A DNA stretch of 64,000 nt, from contig NC_089439.1 of the NCBI RefSeq assembly GCF_026210795.1, forward strand, positions 1,054,001-1,118,000. The letters are read 5' to 3'. Below are positions 1-9,637 of the stretch, piece after piece. Numbering within the stretch: position 1 is the first letter of the stretch; every line of letters starts with the position of its first letter. The notes below the pieces were generated by a model, which made no database searches, was not told where the DNA came from, and saw nothing but the letters and a program-made list of their open reading frames with translations. The position numbers and the translations under genes were made by a program. The DNA is from Rhizophagus irregularis (taxonomy: Eukaryota; Glomeromycota; Glomeromycetes; Glomerales; Glomeraceae).

Positions 1-26
1 TATAAACCCAACCGCATTCTTGGCAA

Positions 27-1907
27 TCATGTCCAGATAACCTTGTTTGCATTTTTCACATGGCAGTATCCTGCGGTTTCAAACTTGAGAGCTTTCAATG
101 CTTTGGATGCATTTTCTGGACAAGTGATAAGTGTAGGACTACTCGGCTGTTCCTCTAGAATAAATCCATTTGTATGGATGCGTCGTACTTTATCCTTATA
201 TGGTTCTAATAACTCTGAAGTCGTCTTCCGTCCATGTGCTAATAAGAATGGAGCGATCCTAGGATACTCACCCTTGAAGGGACTACCTGGGTTTGTGAAC
301 TGGAATCGCCACTGGTCAGATCCTACTGGTACGATGGAGTCAAGTGTGTGGCCTTCTGGAAACTTGAATGGATCTGTTTGATCTGTGGTGAGTGTCTTGT
401 AATTGCGTTTCCTCTGGCAGAGTGCTCCCCATAGTGTATTGAGAACTCTCTTTGCAACACGACCGGCCACGCCACCCTGGTTCTTTATATTGAAGAGAAA
501 GTGGACATACTCACCAAATATTACAGTCCCAGGAATTCTTGCTTCTCTGTCATATATCAAGGCATTTGGCTTTCCATCCTGGATTAACTGTATATCGAGT
601 CCAAGTTTCTTTGCTCGTTGTAAGTCAACAAATGTATAGACTCCCCTCTTATTCTGTCGGAAGAGAATGTCATTACCACTTACCTTGCCCTTGGGCGCTC
701 CCTGGGAGCTAGCACGAAATAATCCATACAAGGCATAACCTCTATGGTCTACAAAGTCTTTGAGTATTTGAAACTTACCTTGTCGGATTGGAAAGTTTGC
801 ATTTGATTGCTGAATACTTGGATACAAACTTGTCACGTCGTATTGCCTTCCATAGCCCTTCCATTCATTGTCTGCCCAGATAAGACCTCCCATCATTGCA
901 TCACTTATCCACTCTGCTTCGACTGGGTCAAGAGGATCATTGGCTGGAACCCCTACACTAAACCGTTCAAAAAGCCAGAGTGCAGTTCTCTTGTACGACC
1001 AGTTGTGGTAAGATAAGTCGATTCCTAGACCGAACTTCTTTGTAGCCTGTAGAAAGGAATCCCGCTCTTCATGGATCCTCTGGTATGTTTCCTCAAATGT
1101 TTCATATATTCCAGTTTTACAATTCTTCTCGATAGGGATGAAGGAGTAACTATCAGAGTTCTTACCTTTCTGAAACTGTCCAACTGTAAGAGACTTAACT
1201 GTCTTACCATTGTATATTGTTACTACATTATTAACCCCATCTTCACGATAAACAAAGGGAGACTTTTGTTTTCTATCTAATTTGCTAGGGTGGAGTCTTC
1301 CGGGATTCAGTGCAAGAGAATAGTGGCCTTCAGACAAAATAAGTGTTGCACGTCTGTCAGATTTGCTCTTAGAAATTCGAGTGGAATCCCCTACAATATT
1401 AAGTGCAAGGCTTCCTGCAAGTTGTTCAACCTTATCCATATATGAGACTGAAACTGGAGCATCACGATTGAGACCTAATGCCTTTTTGATATATTCGGGC
1501 TTTTCGATTGACTTTGGCATTTTAGAGAATGTGCCGTAGATATATTTCAGGCATTCATACAGGCAATCATTTAGCTTCCCGTTGCAACCCCCTGCAACCG
1601 GTGAGGCATCTCTCACATAAATTATGAATCGTTCAAAATAATCAGGGTCTGCGTCATCCAGTAGTTGTGCTTCGTCGTAGTGGTCCAAGAGTGAGAAGAG
1701 GCTGGCTGGTTGGTTTCCTGATGTCCATCCACCGGGTTTCCAGTTTTCATAGGGGAGCAGAATCTGAAATTTATGTGTCAGATACCGGGATTGGAGTCGC
1801 TGTCCAAGTCTTGCTATTGCTCCTCTGGAAAATCTTGCGCCTGAATACTGTAATTCTTTGATATCCGGTCTTGTAGGTAAAGCACGGACAATCTCTAAAT
1901 AAACCAT
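27..1907 (-). CDS. Family B DNA polymerase (protein-primed type, Polinton-like), motif C Asp lost
   Basis: 626-codon ORF with an ATG at 1907. Seen: the palm motif A YDVTSLYPS at about residues 360-370, a motif B-like stretch RVAKRVLNTLWGALCQRKRN, and a motif C region reading IHTNGFIL. Family B polymerases need an Asp pair split between motifs A and C; here the motif C position after Thr is AAT (Asn) where family members read Asp, so catalysis is doubtful. No clear 3'-5' exonuclease motifs are visible before motif A. The N-terminal third has a Cys-containing NDCLYECLK segment and a later GHYSL, reminiscent of a papain/OTU-like fold, but this is weak. It lies 83 bp downstream of, and on the same strand as, the SF3 helicase, which fits a selfish replication module. 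The left edge of the window is close, so flanking genes are not visible. The family call is solid; activity is not. Confidence 0.85.
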   Translation of the reverse strand: MVYLEIVRALPTRPDIKELQYSGARFSRGAIARLGQRLQSRYLTHKFQILLPYENWKPGGWTSGNQPASLFSLLDHYDEAQLLDDADPDYFERFIIYVRDASPVAGGCNGKLNDCLYECLKYIYGTFSKMPKSIEKPEYIKKALGLNRDAPVSVSYMDKVEQLAGSLALNIVGDSTRISKSKSDRRATLILSEGHYSLALNPGRLHPSKLDRKQKSPFVYREDGVNNVVTIYNGKTVKSLTVGQFQKGKNSDSYSFIPIEKNCKTGIYETFEETYQRIHEERDSFLQATKKFGLGIDLSYHNWSYKRTALWLFERFSVGVPANDPLDPVEAEWISDAMMGGLIWADNEWKGYGRQYDVTSLYPSIQQSNANFPIRQGKFQILKDFVDHRGYALYGLFRASSQGAPKGKVSGNDILFRQNKRGVYTFVDLQRAKKLGLDIQLIQDGKPNALIYDREARIPGTVIFGEYVHFLFNIKNQGGVAGRVAKRVLNTLWGALCQRKRNYKTLTTDQTDPFKFPEGHTLDSIVPVGSDQWRFQFTNPGSPFKGEYPRIAPFLLAHGRKTTSELLEPYKDKVRRIHTNGFILEEQPSSPTLITCPENASKALKALKFETAGYCHVKNANKVIWT

Positions 1908-1990
1908 TTAATGTATTTATGAATTGTGTTCAGTTGTAATATAGGTTTTTTATACAAAAAATATAAGATAACTAAGAAGTGCTTATCTTA

Positions 1991-4543
1991 TTAAAAGGAG
2001 TCAATCTTGCTGCATACACGATCAAGATCCTCTTCATCCCAGTCGTCAACAATTCCATTGGCGGCTTCCCATTCACGTTCCATATCAGTTTTTGGACATT
2101 CCTCGGGGATCTCTCGCGCTTTACCCTTATTCATCTTCATAGTTTCATAACCGGAGGTGGTAGGGATAATCTCGGCATCATGATCCTCCTTATATGCTCT
2201 TATTAGATCTGCGAGTTCTTTACGGCTAGGTGTTTTAGGTAAGTACCCATTATATTCTATCCAGTCCTTGAAGCGGTCTACTACCTCCCTAAGGTAGTAC
2301 TGGTACTCGTCCTCAATACGTGTTGTGGGACATTCCTCTACTTCAAATGCGAGTATTTCCCAGTCATAGTCGTCTGACACGTCTTGGTACTTAGCCCATA
2401 AATCCTTACCTGTATTGTAGAGATCATTGAAGACCTGGTCCTTTGAATTCTTGACCCATGGCTTACGATCCCATCGGTGCCTTTCATGCCAAGCCCAGTG
2501 TGCTCGAGTACCTTCCTTTGGTTCAGGGTCCCAGTCAACTTCTAGTTCTGTGTCAGGTTCTGGGATAGGTTGCTCTTCAGGAGCCGGTTCTGGGTCAGGC
2601 TTAGTAACAGATGCAGAAAATTCTGCGGGAGACTCGGGTTGTTGTTCAGGAGCTGGGTTCACAGTTGTAAAATCTGAGTCAGATAGCAAGTCATCTAAAA
2701 TGTCGTAGTCATCATCAGCTTTAAATGCAGGTTCCTCAGCAGGCGGTTCATTTTCTTGATCAGGTTCCTCATCAGATAGATAACAGTCCGAGAAGCTATC
2801 TATAGGTTCATCAGTATCTGACTCTATAGGAGCTGGAGATTCCTCAGGAATAGGATCCTCATTGATGACAGGTGCGGGTTTTACCTTCAAGGAATCGGGT
2901 TTGGGTGGTACTGGTGGTGAAGTCTTTTTGGGAACTACAAGTGCAGATTTCTCTTCAGTAGGCTTTTTCTCGACAGGAGCGGGTTTTTCCTCAGCAGGTT
3001 TCTCTTGTACATCTTGTGGATTATTAGCAGGAATGCTATATATATTTGCCAAGAACTTTTCTAAGGCTTTGGGATCAGATGCGGGCTTCTCAGGAGTTTC
3101 TACATCTATTCCTTCTATATTGATTTCATCTGTTTCGTGGATCCATTTTTTGGTGAGAAACTTTTTGTAAAGGTCCTCCCTGGATATGCTGTAAACTCGT
3201 GGTGTTGCCTTACCTACACGTATTTTTCTGCTATTTATACCCAACTCATTTGATAGGATTCTAGAAGCGTTTATCTTTGATAGGGGTGTAATGCAATGAG
3301 TTTCACAGTATGAAGTATATACCCTATAAAATTCTTGAACAGGTAGGTCGGTTATATGATTTTTTACTATGAGGTAAGTGTCCTTTATGAATTGAAATAG
3401 GGGTGGGAGAGTTGATATGATGTGATCCTGCTTAGATATTGTCATAGGTGGTGGATTCCCATTGAAGTCTGGGTAAGTGTCTGCAATGGCTCTCAAGTAA
3501 GCATAGAATGCCTCACTGGCGCCTGGGTATTTCATAGCATCACTGAGTTTCTTAAAGTAGTTAAGGTCTCCTTTGCGGAATGGTGACACATCCAAGAACA
3601 CTGTGCGCCTATCGTCATTCTCCACTCTGAGAGCATTTTCATTGGTGAGTACAATAGTGGATATAAAGTTTTTGTAATGTGTTGGCGTCTTGTATTTTTC
3701 ATGGATTTCCATTATGTCACCTGTTACCTTATCCTTCAACGATCGATACAGATTATTCCACTGGCTTTTTTCTGTAGGCATTTCCTCGAGGAGGAGAAGA
3801 ATCTTACCCTGTAATTGCCCATTGAAACTTCCAAGAATCGTTTGAGGATCGCTGGTCTTATAAACAAGTTGAGTACCTAAGACACTACGTTGAATGAAAT
3901 CTGTTATAATACTCTTACCCCAACCCTGTCCGGATTTCAGGTAGAGAATCGAATACATTTTCCTTCCAGCTGCCACACCGGCCAACCACTTTATGATATA
4001 CTCAGTAAGATTCCAATCGCCTGAACACCAGATATCCTGAATGTGGGAGAAGATAAATTTAACTGCCTGATGGGTTGTAGACTCAAAATTGGATATCGGA
4101 CGCAGGATATGGAGAAATCCTGGGAAGATATTGAGATAAAGTTGGCCACCTAGTTTAAAGATACGGGATTTTTGAGGGTCACAGGTAGCTACACATACAG
4201 TACTATATTCGATCATAAACCATTTGTTGATATTGAATTCAACCTTTTGTGAAGGACCTTGTTCGGATTGTGTGTAAAAGACTTTGGTAATTAGACGGAT
4301 AAGTTTACTAATATTTTTATCGGGGATGTGCTCGAGGTTTTTGATTTCTGATCGCCACATGAAGACTCCATGTGGGTTGGAGCAGGGGATAAAGTAACTG
4401 CAAAGATAACCTTTAGCTTGATTGAGATCCCTCATATTCTTTGCAGCGTTAATGAGCCGTTTAAGCTCATCAATACTAAAAGCCTTCTTCTGTTCACCGA
4501 ACTTGGGGATAACTTGAGCTTGAGTGCTAGTTTGGGCAGTCAT
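1991..4543 (-). CDS. Superfamily 3 (D5-like) replicative helicase with long acidic Pro-rich tail
   Basis: About 850 residues starting at the ATG at 4543; upstream in-frame codons use a TTG and are not needed. Seen: Walker A GQGWGKS near residues 209-216, a hydrophobic Walker B with LLLLEEMP near 254-262, a sensor-like TIVLTNEN near 301, and a downstream DDRRTVF that could carry the arginine finger. This is the arrangement of SF3 helicases that unwind DNA for viruses, plasmids and Polinton-like elements. Residues from about 470 to 700 are low-complexity, rich in Pro, Glu, Asp and Lys (PAEE/KPAP-type repeats), and the end is charged. The downstream neighbour is the small PolB, and the upstream neighbour is an F-box-like gene on the same strand. 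The reading frame is intact over its whole length. No primase domain is recognisable N-terminally. Helicase assignment is strong; partner assignment is inferred from adjacency. Confidence 0.88.
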   Translation of the reverse strand: MTAQTSTQAQVIPKFGEQKKAFSIDELKRLINAAKNMRDLNQAKGYLCSYFIPCSNPHGVFMWRSEIKNLEHIPDKNISKLIRLITKVFYTQSEQGPSQKVEFNINKWFMIEYSTVCVATCDPQKSRIFKLGGQLYLNIFPGFLHILRPISNFESTTHQAVKFIFSHIQDIWCSGDWNLTEYIIKWLAGVAAGRKMYSILYLKSGQGWGKSIITDFIQRSVLGTQLVYKTSDPQTILGSFNGQLQGKILLLLEEMPTEKSQWNNLYRSLKDKVTGDIMEIHEKYKTPTHYKNFISTIVLTNENALRVENDDRRTVFLDVSPFRKGDLNYFKKLSDAMKYPGASEAFYAYLRAIADTYPDFNGNPPPMTISKQDHIISTLPPLFQFIKDTYLIVKNHITDLPVQEFYRVYTSYCETHCITPLSKINASRILSNELGINSRKIRVGKATPRVYSISREDLYKKFLTKKWIHETDEINIEGIDVETPEKPASDPKALEKFLANIYSIPANNPQDVQEKPAEEKPAPVEKKPTEEKSALVVPKKTSPPVPPKPDSLKVKPAPVINEDPIPEESPAPIESDTDEPIDSFSDCYLSDEEPDQENEPPAEEPAFKADDDYDILDDLLSDSDFTTVNPAPEQQPESPAEFSASVTKPDPEPAPEEQPIPEPDTELEVDWDPEPKEGTRAHWAWHERHRWDRKPWVKNSKDQVFNDLYNTGKDLWAKYQDVSDDYDWEILAFEVEECPTTRIEDEYQYYLREVVDRFKDWIEYNGYLPKTPSRKELADLIRAYKEDHDAEIIPTTSGYETMKMNKGKAREIPEECPKTDMEREWEAANGIVDDWDEEDLDRVCSKIDSF

Positions 4544-4761
4544 TTTTTGTTCTATCAAATCGAGTACTAATTTATAGTTACCTAATCTTCAATTGCCGAA
4601 TATTTTTCCAAAGATCTGCACTCCTACCAATTTACCCTCCTGTAGTCCTATGGTCCTGCGATTCTGCGGTCCTCTGGTTATATCTGGTTATCTTCTAGGG
4701 GTAAAAAAAAACTATAAACCACGAACCTTTACGACTGCTCTAAATCTTCCCTTTCCCTTTT

Positions 4762-5121
4762 TCAAACTACATATATCTGAAATCCAAACCGCTCAAGAGC
4801 TCCTTTTACTATAGTTAGCTTTTTTCTAGTGTCCGTTAACTCTTTACAAGCCTTTTGATACGCCTTCCATTCAAGTTCACGGAGGGTACCCTCCTCCTCC
4901 AATGATTGGCCAAAAGCATCGTTTGCTTTTTCCTTCTTTTCTACGGCCCTGTCGTATGCCTCCTCGGCTTTTTTATGCCGCTTCCAGAGTACTCGTTCAG
5001 CTTCAGCTCTCCAGATTGGGCTGACTTCTAAAAGATGTGGCCCAAAATTGCTACTTGGAATGTGTTCCAGGATATGGCTTACAAGTTCGGGGATTACTGA
5101 TACTGCGTGCGGGGTATACAT
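4762..5121 (-). pseudogene. F-box-like coiled-coil protein, copy C (N-terminally shortened)
   Basis: 119-codon ORF homologous to the genes at 33990-34436 and 45878-46440. Seen: a leucine/valine-rich segment IPELVSHILEHIP followed by a SPIWRAEAERVLWKRH stretch, resembling the F-box plus first helix of fungal F-box proteins, then a charged Lys/Glu/Ala helix likely to form a coiled coil. F-box proteins normally dock substrates to SCF ubiquitin ligases; that role is only inferred here. Compared with copy A it lacks about the first 30 residues (the TAEKLATIF-type N-terminus), and its C-terminus diverges, so it is probably a shortened copy. It sits upstream of the SF3 helicase on the same strand, as copies A and B sit upstream of PolB. 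F-box assignment is moderate; homology among the three copies is direct. Confidence 0.55.
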
Positions 5122-5630
5122 GTTATCTGTCCTTATAGGTTACTTATGGTATACCCATTGTTCAATTACTTATTTTTTCTGACGGGGGCGGGACGGGGTT
5201 GGTCTTACTGGCTCTATAGACCTTCTAGGGGCTTACCTACTAATTTACCTGGTTTGCTGTCTCACTGCTTCCAATAGATTATTAGACGGAATCCTGACTT
5301 GTTCCAGATGTTCCGGATGTGGCGGATCTGGGGGGTAAAAATAAAACTTTTTCTGGGGGGGATGTCCTCTCATATTTTTTTTGAAACATCTGCCACATCT
5401 GCCACATCCGGAACAACCCTCTCATTATATCCGTTATTCCTTCCTTTTCTATTGTTTTCTAGTTATTTGGTATATATATTTGTTCCATATGTTGTCCCAG
5501 ATTGTGGCGGATATATGGGGATTCCTGATCCCCCGTAGGGGGAAGGAGGTACTGCGAGGCCGTGAGGCCAAGGTGGGTGGAGCGGTAGCGAGATCCACAT
5601 CCAGCCCGATGACTCGGCTACCTTCTATGA
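5122..5630. other. Non-coding end region of the left element; short inverted repeat and GC-rich patch
   Basis: No convincing gene. The stretch just upstream of the F-box copy (about 5122-5180) resembles the corresponding leader of copies A and B (a TTCAATTAC run followed by a pyrimidine tract). A perfect 15-bp inverted repeat, TGTTCCGGATGTGGC at 5309-5323 and its complement at 5401-5415, encloses about 77 bp, and the arms are surrounded by degenerate CCACATCTG repeats, so it may be a small foldback element. From about 5530 to 5625 the base composition turns markedly GC-rich compared with everything around it, with no ORF of interest. The element terminus is not identifiable here. Confidence 0.4.
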
Positions 5631-7336
5631 ATGAACAAGTGCCTCGGATTTCTGATATCCAACTTCCTTCTTCGGTGTCTACACTTTATATTGATGGTTC
5701 CTTCCTTCCTCCTTCTAGTCATCCGATATCCTCGATGGCTTATGCATGGACTGCTATAGATCCTGATGGATTTATTTTGGAATCCCACTATAATATTATT
5801 TCTTCCAATTTTCCTTCTGCTTTACGCTCAGAAATTTTTGCTTTATTGCATGGATTGGTCTCCCTCCCTTGGAATTCTACGATTACTGTCGCCACTGACT
5901 GTGCTCAATTACTTTCTTTATGGTCTTTGTATGTGGATGCTCCTTTTATTCCTAAATTGCTTAAAGAGCCTAACCACCTTTTATGGTCCTCCATACGTGC
6001 TATCAAGTCACTAAAAGATTTGGATGTTACCTTAATCAAGGTTCCTGCTCATGCTGATGACCCTTTGAATAATCATGTGGATGCATTAGCCAAAGCCGCT
6101 CATACGGACTCACACCTTTCTTCTTGTCCACCATCGGAATTGATGGCCCCTTGCATTTTACAATTTAATTCCTTACCTGTTGATATGAATATCCAAAAAT
6201 TTATTAGAGATATTTTTGACGCTAAAAGTCTTTTAACTCTTGCTGTACTACTAAGATTTAATTCCTATTCTTCAACTTCTGATATTGATTGGGCTTGCAC
6301 CAAATTTTGTCTCAATAATTATAAGCAATTTGCCTCTCATCGAAATGGCCATTCTGAGTTTTGTAGTTTCCGTATCAAACTACTATTAGATATGCTTCCG
6401 ACGCTTATAACTCTTCAGAGACGAAAGCCTCATCTTTATAATCCAAGTTGGCTTTGTCCTCAATGTAACTCCTTTCCTGAGACTTTAGACCACTTGTGGA
6501 CTTGTCCTTATATTTTACCAGAATTTAGCCCTTTAAATACTTTTAAAACACTTCTATTGGCTCTCTGGACTAATTATCTTGACAAATTCCTTTCCGTGTC
6601 ATCTTTAATACCTTTACCGGACTCTTTTGCTGCTGAATTTATGGCTCTTGATTGTTGGGATTGTGACCCTCCTTCAATTTCCTGCCTACGTCTCGCAAGA
6701 GGACTTATACCGATATCTCTTACTGAATTTCTTGGAAATTACTTCTCTTCATCTACTATATGGTCTATCTTAGATACACCTTTGCATGACTTTCATTTTG
6801 ACCTTTATGTTCAAATCTGGTTGTGCCGTTCTATTTTCTTTCATCATTGGGAATCAGCTCAAGGCATCACTAAAAAATGAAATCGTCAGCTCTTGGGCCT
6901 TCTTCTATTTCTCATATTTCCTCTAATATCCTTCCTGATTCTTCGACACCTTCTCTGGCGACAGTTTCCTCAGATTCCTGGGTTTCTTGGGTTTCCTCTT
7001 CTATAATCCGTGGGGGATCTTGGATTTCACACTTGGATTTTTGGCGCCGCTTAACAGTTCAGCCTCTACTTAGGATTTCTCTTTGGTAACGGATTGGATC
7101 TTAGGGCATGCTGGATAGTTGACTCACACTGGCCTTCGGGTAAAGTTGGGGTATGCGTATTCTGTAATAGTTTTGTTTTTCTTTACTTAATTTTATTTTG
7201 TTTAGATTTCTTTACTTGTATGAATCGTGAAGCTAGTTTTTTTTATTTTTTATGTTTATTTTCTATATTTGATATTTGTAATATTGTTCGATTTGTTCAT
7301 TGTACTTTTCGTTTAAAAATTAATAATAAAAGATAA
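5630..7336 (+). mobile_element. 5'-truncated LINE copy (RNase H, zinc finger, 3' UTR)
   Basis: From about 5646 the sequence is closely similar to 13669 onward in the longer LINE downstream, starting at GGATTTCTGATATCC in both. Upstream of that point similarity is weak, so this is a 5'-truncated copy, as target-primed reverse transcription often leaves. It carries the 3' part of ORF2 and about 450 bp of trailing sequence ending in an A-rich tract near 7310-7336. The longer copy begins after it in the same orientation, so the two are head-to-tail. No target duplication was identified. Confidence 0.7.
5640..6880 (+). CDS. LINE ORF2 C-terminal part: RNase H and CCHC zinc finger
   Basis: Open to the TGA at 6878-6880. 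Seen: RNase H residues in order: Asp in LYIDGSF, Glu in ALRSEIFALLHGL, Asp in VATDCAQLL, and His/Asp in VPAHADDPLNNHVDALAKAA. About 120 residues later comes a zinc finger CPQC...H....C in WLCPQCNSFPETLDHLWTCP. RNase H of this kind sits after the reverse transcriptase in I and Tad group LINEs and removes RNA from the hybrid. No ATG marks a native start because the copy begins inside ORF2. Unlike the longer copy, this segment has no stop: the codon that is TAG at 14516 there is TGG here. That suggests this copy is younger or less decayed. The ORF is a remnant and cannot act alone. Confidence 0.8.
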
Positions 7337-7517
7337 AGTCATAAGACTGTTTGCTCATAATCACCAAATATGAGGATCATCGCAACTCTTTCCTGAATTT
7401 TTGAAAATACTAATAAAAAAAAAAAAATTTTTTGAAATTTTCGTTCGAAAATTTCTAAGTGCTCGTTCTAAATACTAATATTTCTTCAGTTGCCTTCCTC
7501 TTTACTGAGCTTCTACT
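6881..7517. other. LINE 3' tail followed by 5' leader of next LINE
   Basis: 6881-7336 follows the ORF2 stop and contains only broken short frames; it ends AT-rich with TAATAATAAAAGATAAAG. 7337-7517 precedes the ORF1 ATG of the longer LINE and holds an A-run next to a T-run near 7411-7432. No separate gene is seen. Confidence 0.5.
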
Positions 7518-8204
7518 ATGTCTACACCTCCAGCTCCTTCTGTTATTAACCTGGATATTCCGCCGCCACCGCATCCTACTACTTCTACTCCTTCTGGAGA
7601 CCGACCTTTGTCTCCCACGACTACCGCTGGCGCGCCTAATAAACGTTCACGTATTGTCACTGATGATGCTATGAATGTTGATATAACTTTGCCCTCTGCT
7701 CCTGCTCCCACCCTTACTTCTACTGTTCCTTCTGGTCTTCCTGTCAACAAAGTCCACGTGATTACCTCTCTTCAAAATACTACCACTCCTGTTGAAACTG
7801 TTGACGCTTCTATCCATGCTCCCACTAACACCAATGGTAAAGGCAAAGCTGTTGCCTTCGACGTCCCTGAACGACGACCATCCCCCGATGGTAATGCTGC
7901 CGCTATAAAATCCGCTCCATCTCGTTATTATGCTGCAGCATATTTACGCGACGTGCCTGACGCGTTCAAAACTAAATTTACCACAAATCGCTCCATGTGT
8001 AACGAAGTGAATTGCTCACTCTCCCGATATTCCTCATATGGCACCCGCGCACGCTGCGATGGATCAGGTGATAACAAGAAAATCCTTGTCTTCTTCTTTG
8101 ATCAACATGATTTTACCGATTGTGTCAGCTCCCCACGTGCCGATCTCCTCGATTTGGCCTTCAGTCATTACTCCCCTGCAGACGCCAAGTCAGTGATGAA
8201 ATGA
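7518..8204 (+). CDS. LINE ORF1, N-terminal part
   Basis: 228 codons from the ATG at 7518. The first 120 residues are Pro/Ser/Thr-rich and look disordered; a basic NKRSR patch lies near residue 41. The later part (about residues 137-228) is more ordered and contains two Cys near RSMCNEVNC. The frame ends at TGA 8202-8204, just where an RRM begins in the next frame. The local sequence has the 5-bp unit ATGAA twice in tandem (about 8196-8205); removing one copy would join both frames without loss, so a microduplication is the simplest explanation. As it stands the stop overlaps the next ATG (ATGA), so coupled reinitiation is an alternative. Confidence 0.7.
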   Translation: MSTPPAPSVINLDIPPPPHPTTSTPSGDRPLSPTTTAGAPNKRSRIVTDDAMNVDITLPSAPAPTLTSTVPSGLPVNKVHVITSLQNTTTPVETVDASIHAPTNTNGKGKAVAFDVPERRPSPDGNAAAIKSAPSRYYAAAYLRDVPDAFKTKFTTNRSMCNEVNCSLSRYSSYGTRARCDGSGDNKKILVFFFDQHDFTDCVSSPRADLLDLAFSHYSPADAKSVMK

Positions 8205-9637
8205 AGTCTTTGTTCGTCACAGATATCCCACTTTTCCTTACTGAAACTCAAGTCCGTCAGGCATTTTCCCGATATGGCACTGTAATTAAGTGTAAACTTA
8301 CTCCTAGAAAACATTACTACAATGGACATATCCAGTTTTCCTCCGTGGATGCAATTACCCAATTTAATGATATTTGGGCGATCATTTGCCTTGGTAATTT
8401 TTTACGTGTCTGCCCGGCATCCTTTTTGAAATCCCAACGCGATAGCCGCAGAGAACATGTTGCTATTCTTGCCGGCATTCCTAAGAATATTAAAGAAGCT
8501 GATCTGTTAGAAATCGCTACTCAAGTTAACGCTAAGGCCCTTAACGTCCCTTTGTCTATCAGTTCCTACAAGCCTAAACCCTATGTATATTTGAATTTCT
8601 CCTCATTTGAATCCCTTGAAGCTGCCAAAGAAATGACCGTGGCTTTCCGCGGCAAAGGATTAACATGGCACCCTCCCAATGAAGCACAAACTTTATGCCA
8701 TGTTTGTGGGCGTCCTGGTTGTTCTCCCTCTGTATGTAATCCACGTCCCACTCGGAAAGTGGACGATTGCCTTAACAAACTTTATTCTCGTTTTAATGCT
8801 GGACTTAAACGTGGTCGTCAGGATTCGCACCAATCACGTGACAATTCCAATTCCCGTTCAAGATCGCGTTCCAACTCTAGATCCCGCAATAATAATTCCT
8901 CTTCATCCCGTTCCAACAACAACAATAATACTACTAACACTTCTCATCCCAATACTTCTCGAAATAACAACCAGAACAACACTAATACTAGTAATCACAG
9001 GAACAATGAAAATTCTTTCGGTTCTACTCAACCTTCACACAAACCTCATTCTGTCAATTCTACGTCACCTACTTCTCCATCTGATAATCCTGCCCCTACG
9101 CTTCCTCAACATATTATTGATGAATTAAAGGCGCAGATTAAAGAGATCGCTAACACCCTCCATACTCTAGAGGAAACTGTCTCTTGGATGAATGATACTA
9201 TCACGGCTCATGAGTATAGACTATCTGAGCTTGAATCAGCAATGAATTATGACAACCCTGGTGACTCTGATTTGTATCCACCTCATGATGATCAAGAAAT
9301 TCAAAATCATTCTTATAATAATGGATGGGATGATGCCCCATCCCAAAACATGAATTCTGGATTTAATCTTCCTCCCCATACTTCCTCTTCTCTTATGGAC
9401 GTTTCCCCTGATGCTTCCTTCTCGGCTCTGGATCCTAACTCCGTTCTATCAAGAAGACACGTCCCCTTACCTATCTCCCGCCCCACCATCATTGCCCCCG
9501 ATGCTAACACCTCACGTTTGCAATTGGAAATTTTTAATGTTACTAATACACAAAAGAATCTTTCTGCCCAACTTGGTTCAATTATGGAAAAATTGGACTC
9601 CTTCTCTCCATCAAAACCCTCCCCTTCCAATGATTGA
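8201..9637 (+). CDS. LINE ORF1, RRM/CCHC RNA-binding part
   Basis: Reads from the ATG at 8201. Seen: an RRM-like domain starting SLFVTDIPLFLTETQVRQAF, a second RRM-like stretch starting HVAILAGIPKNIKEADL, then a Cys cluster CHVCGRPGCSPSVC that fits a zinc knuckle. An Arg/Ser-rich segment and long Asn/Ser/Thr runs follow, then a Leu/Ile heptad stretch near IIDELKAQIKEIANTLHTLEETV likely to form a coiled coil. ORF1 proteins of LINEs coat the RNA and multimerise; RRM, knuckle and coiled coil fit that role. The stop TGA at 9635-9637 overlaps the presumed ORF2 ATG at 9630 by 8 nt. Confidence 0.8.
   Translation: MKSLFVTDIPLFLTETQVRQAFSRYGTVIKCKLTPRKHYYNGHIQFSSVDAITQFNDIWAIICLGNFLRVCPASFLKSQRDSRREHVAILAGIPKNIKEADLLEIATQVNAKALNVPLSISSYKPKPYVYLNFSSFESLEAAKEMTVAFRGKGLTWHPPNEAQTLCHVCGRPGCSPSVCNPRPTRKVDDCLNKLYSRFNAGLKRGRQDSHQSRDNSNSRSRSRSNSRSRNNNSSSSRSNNNNNTTNTSHPNTSRNNNQNNTNTSNHRNNENSFGSTQPSHKPHSVNSTSPTSPSDNPAPTLPQHIIDELKAQIKEIANTLHTLEETVSWMNDTITAHEYRLSELESAMNYDNPGDSDLYPPHDDQEIQNHSYNNGWDDAPSQNMNSGFNLPPHTSSSLMDVSPDASFSALDPNSVLSRRHVPLPISRPTIIAPDANTSRLQLEIFNVTNTQKNLSAQLGSIMEKLDSFSPSKPSPSND

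Noticed and set aside
2338..3170. Ser/Gly- and Thr/Gly-rich plus-strand frames (2427-2708, 2862-3170) and a minus-strand frame at 2338-2538
   Set aside because: Shadows of the acidic Pro/Glu-rich tail of the SF3 helicase; their low complexity mirrors that tail.
5530..5630. GC-rich patch as a tRNA-derived SINE head
   Set aside because: No convincing A or B box and no foldable cloverleaf seen by eye.
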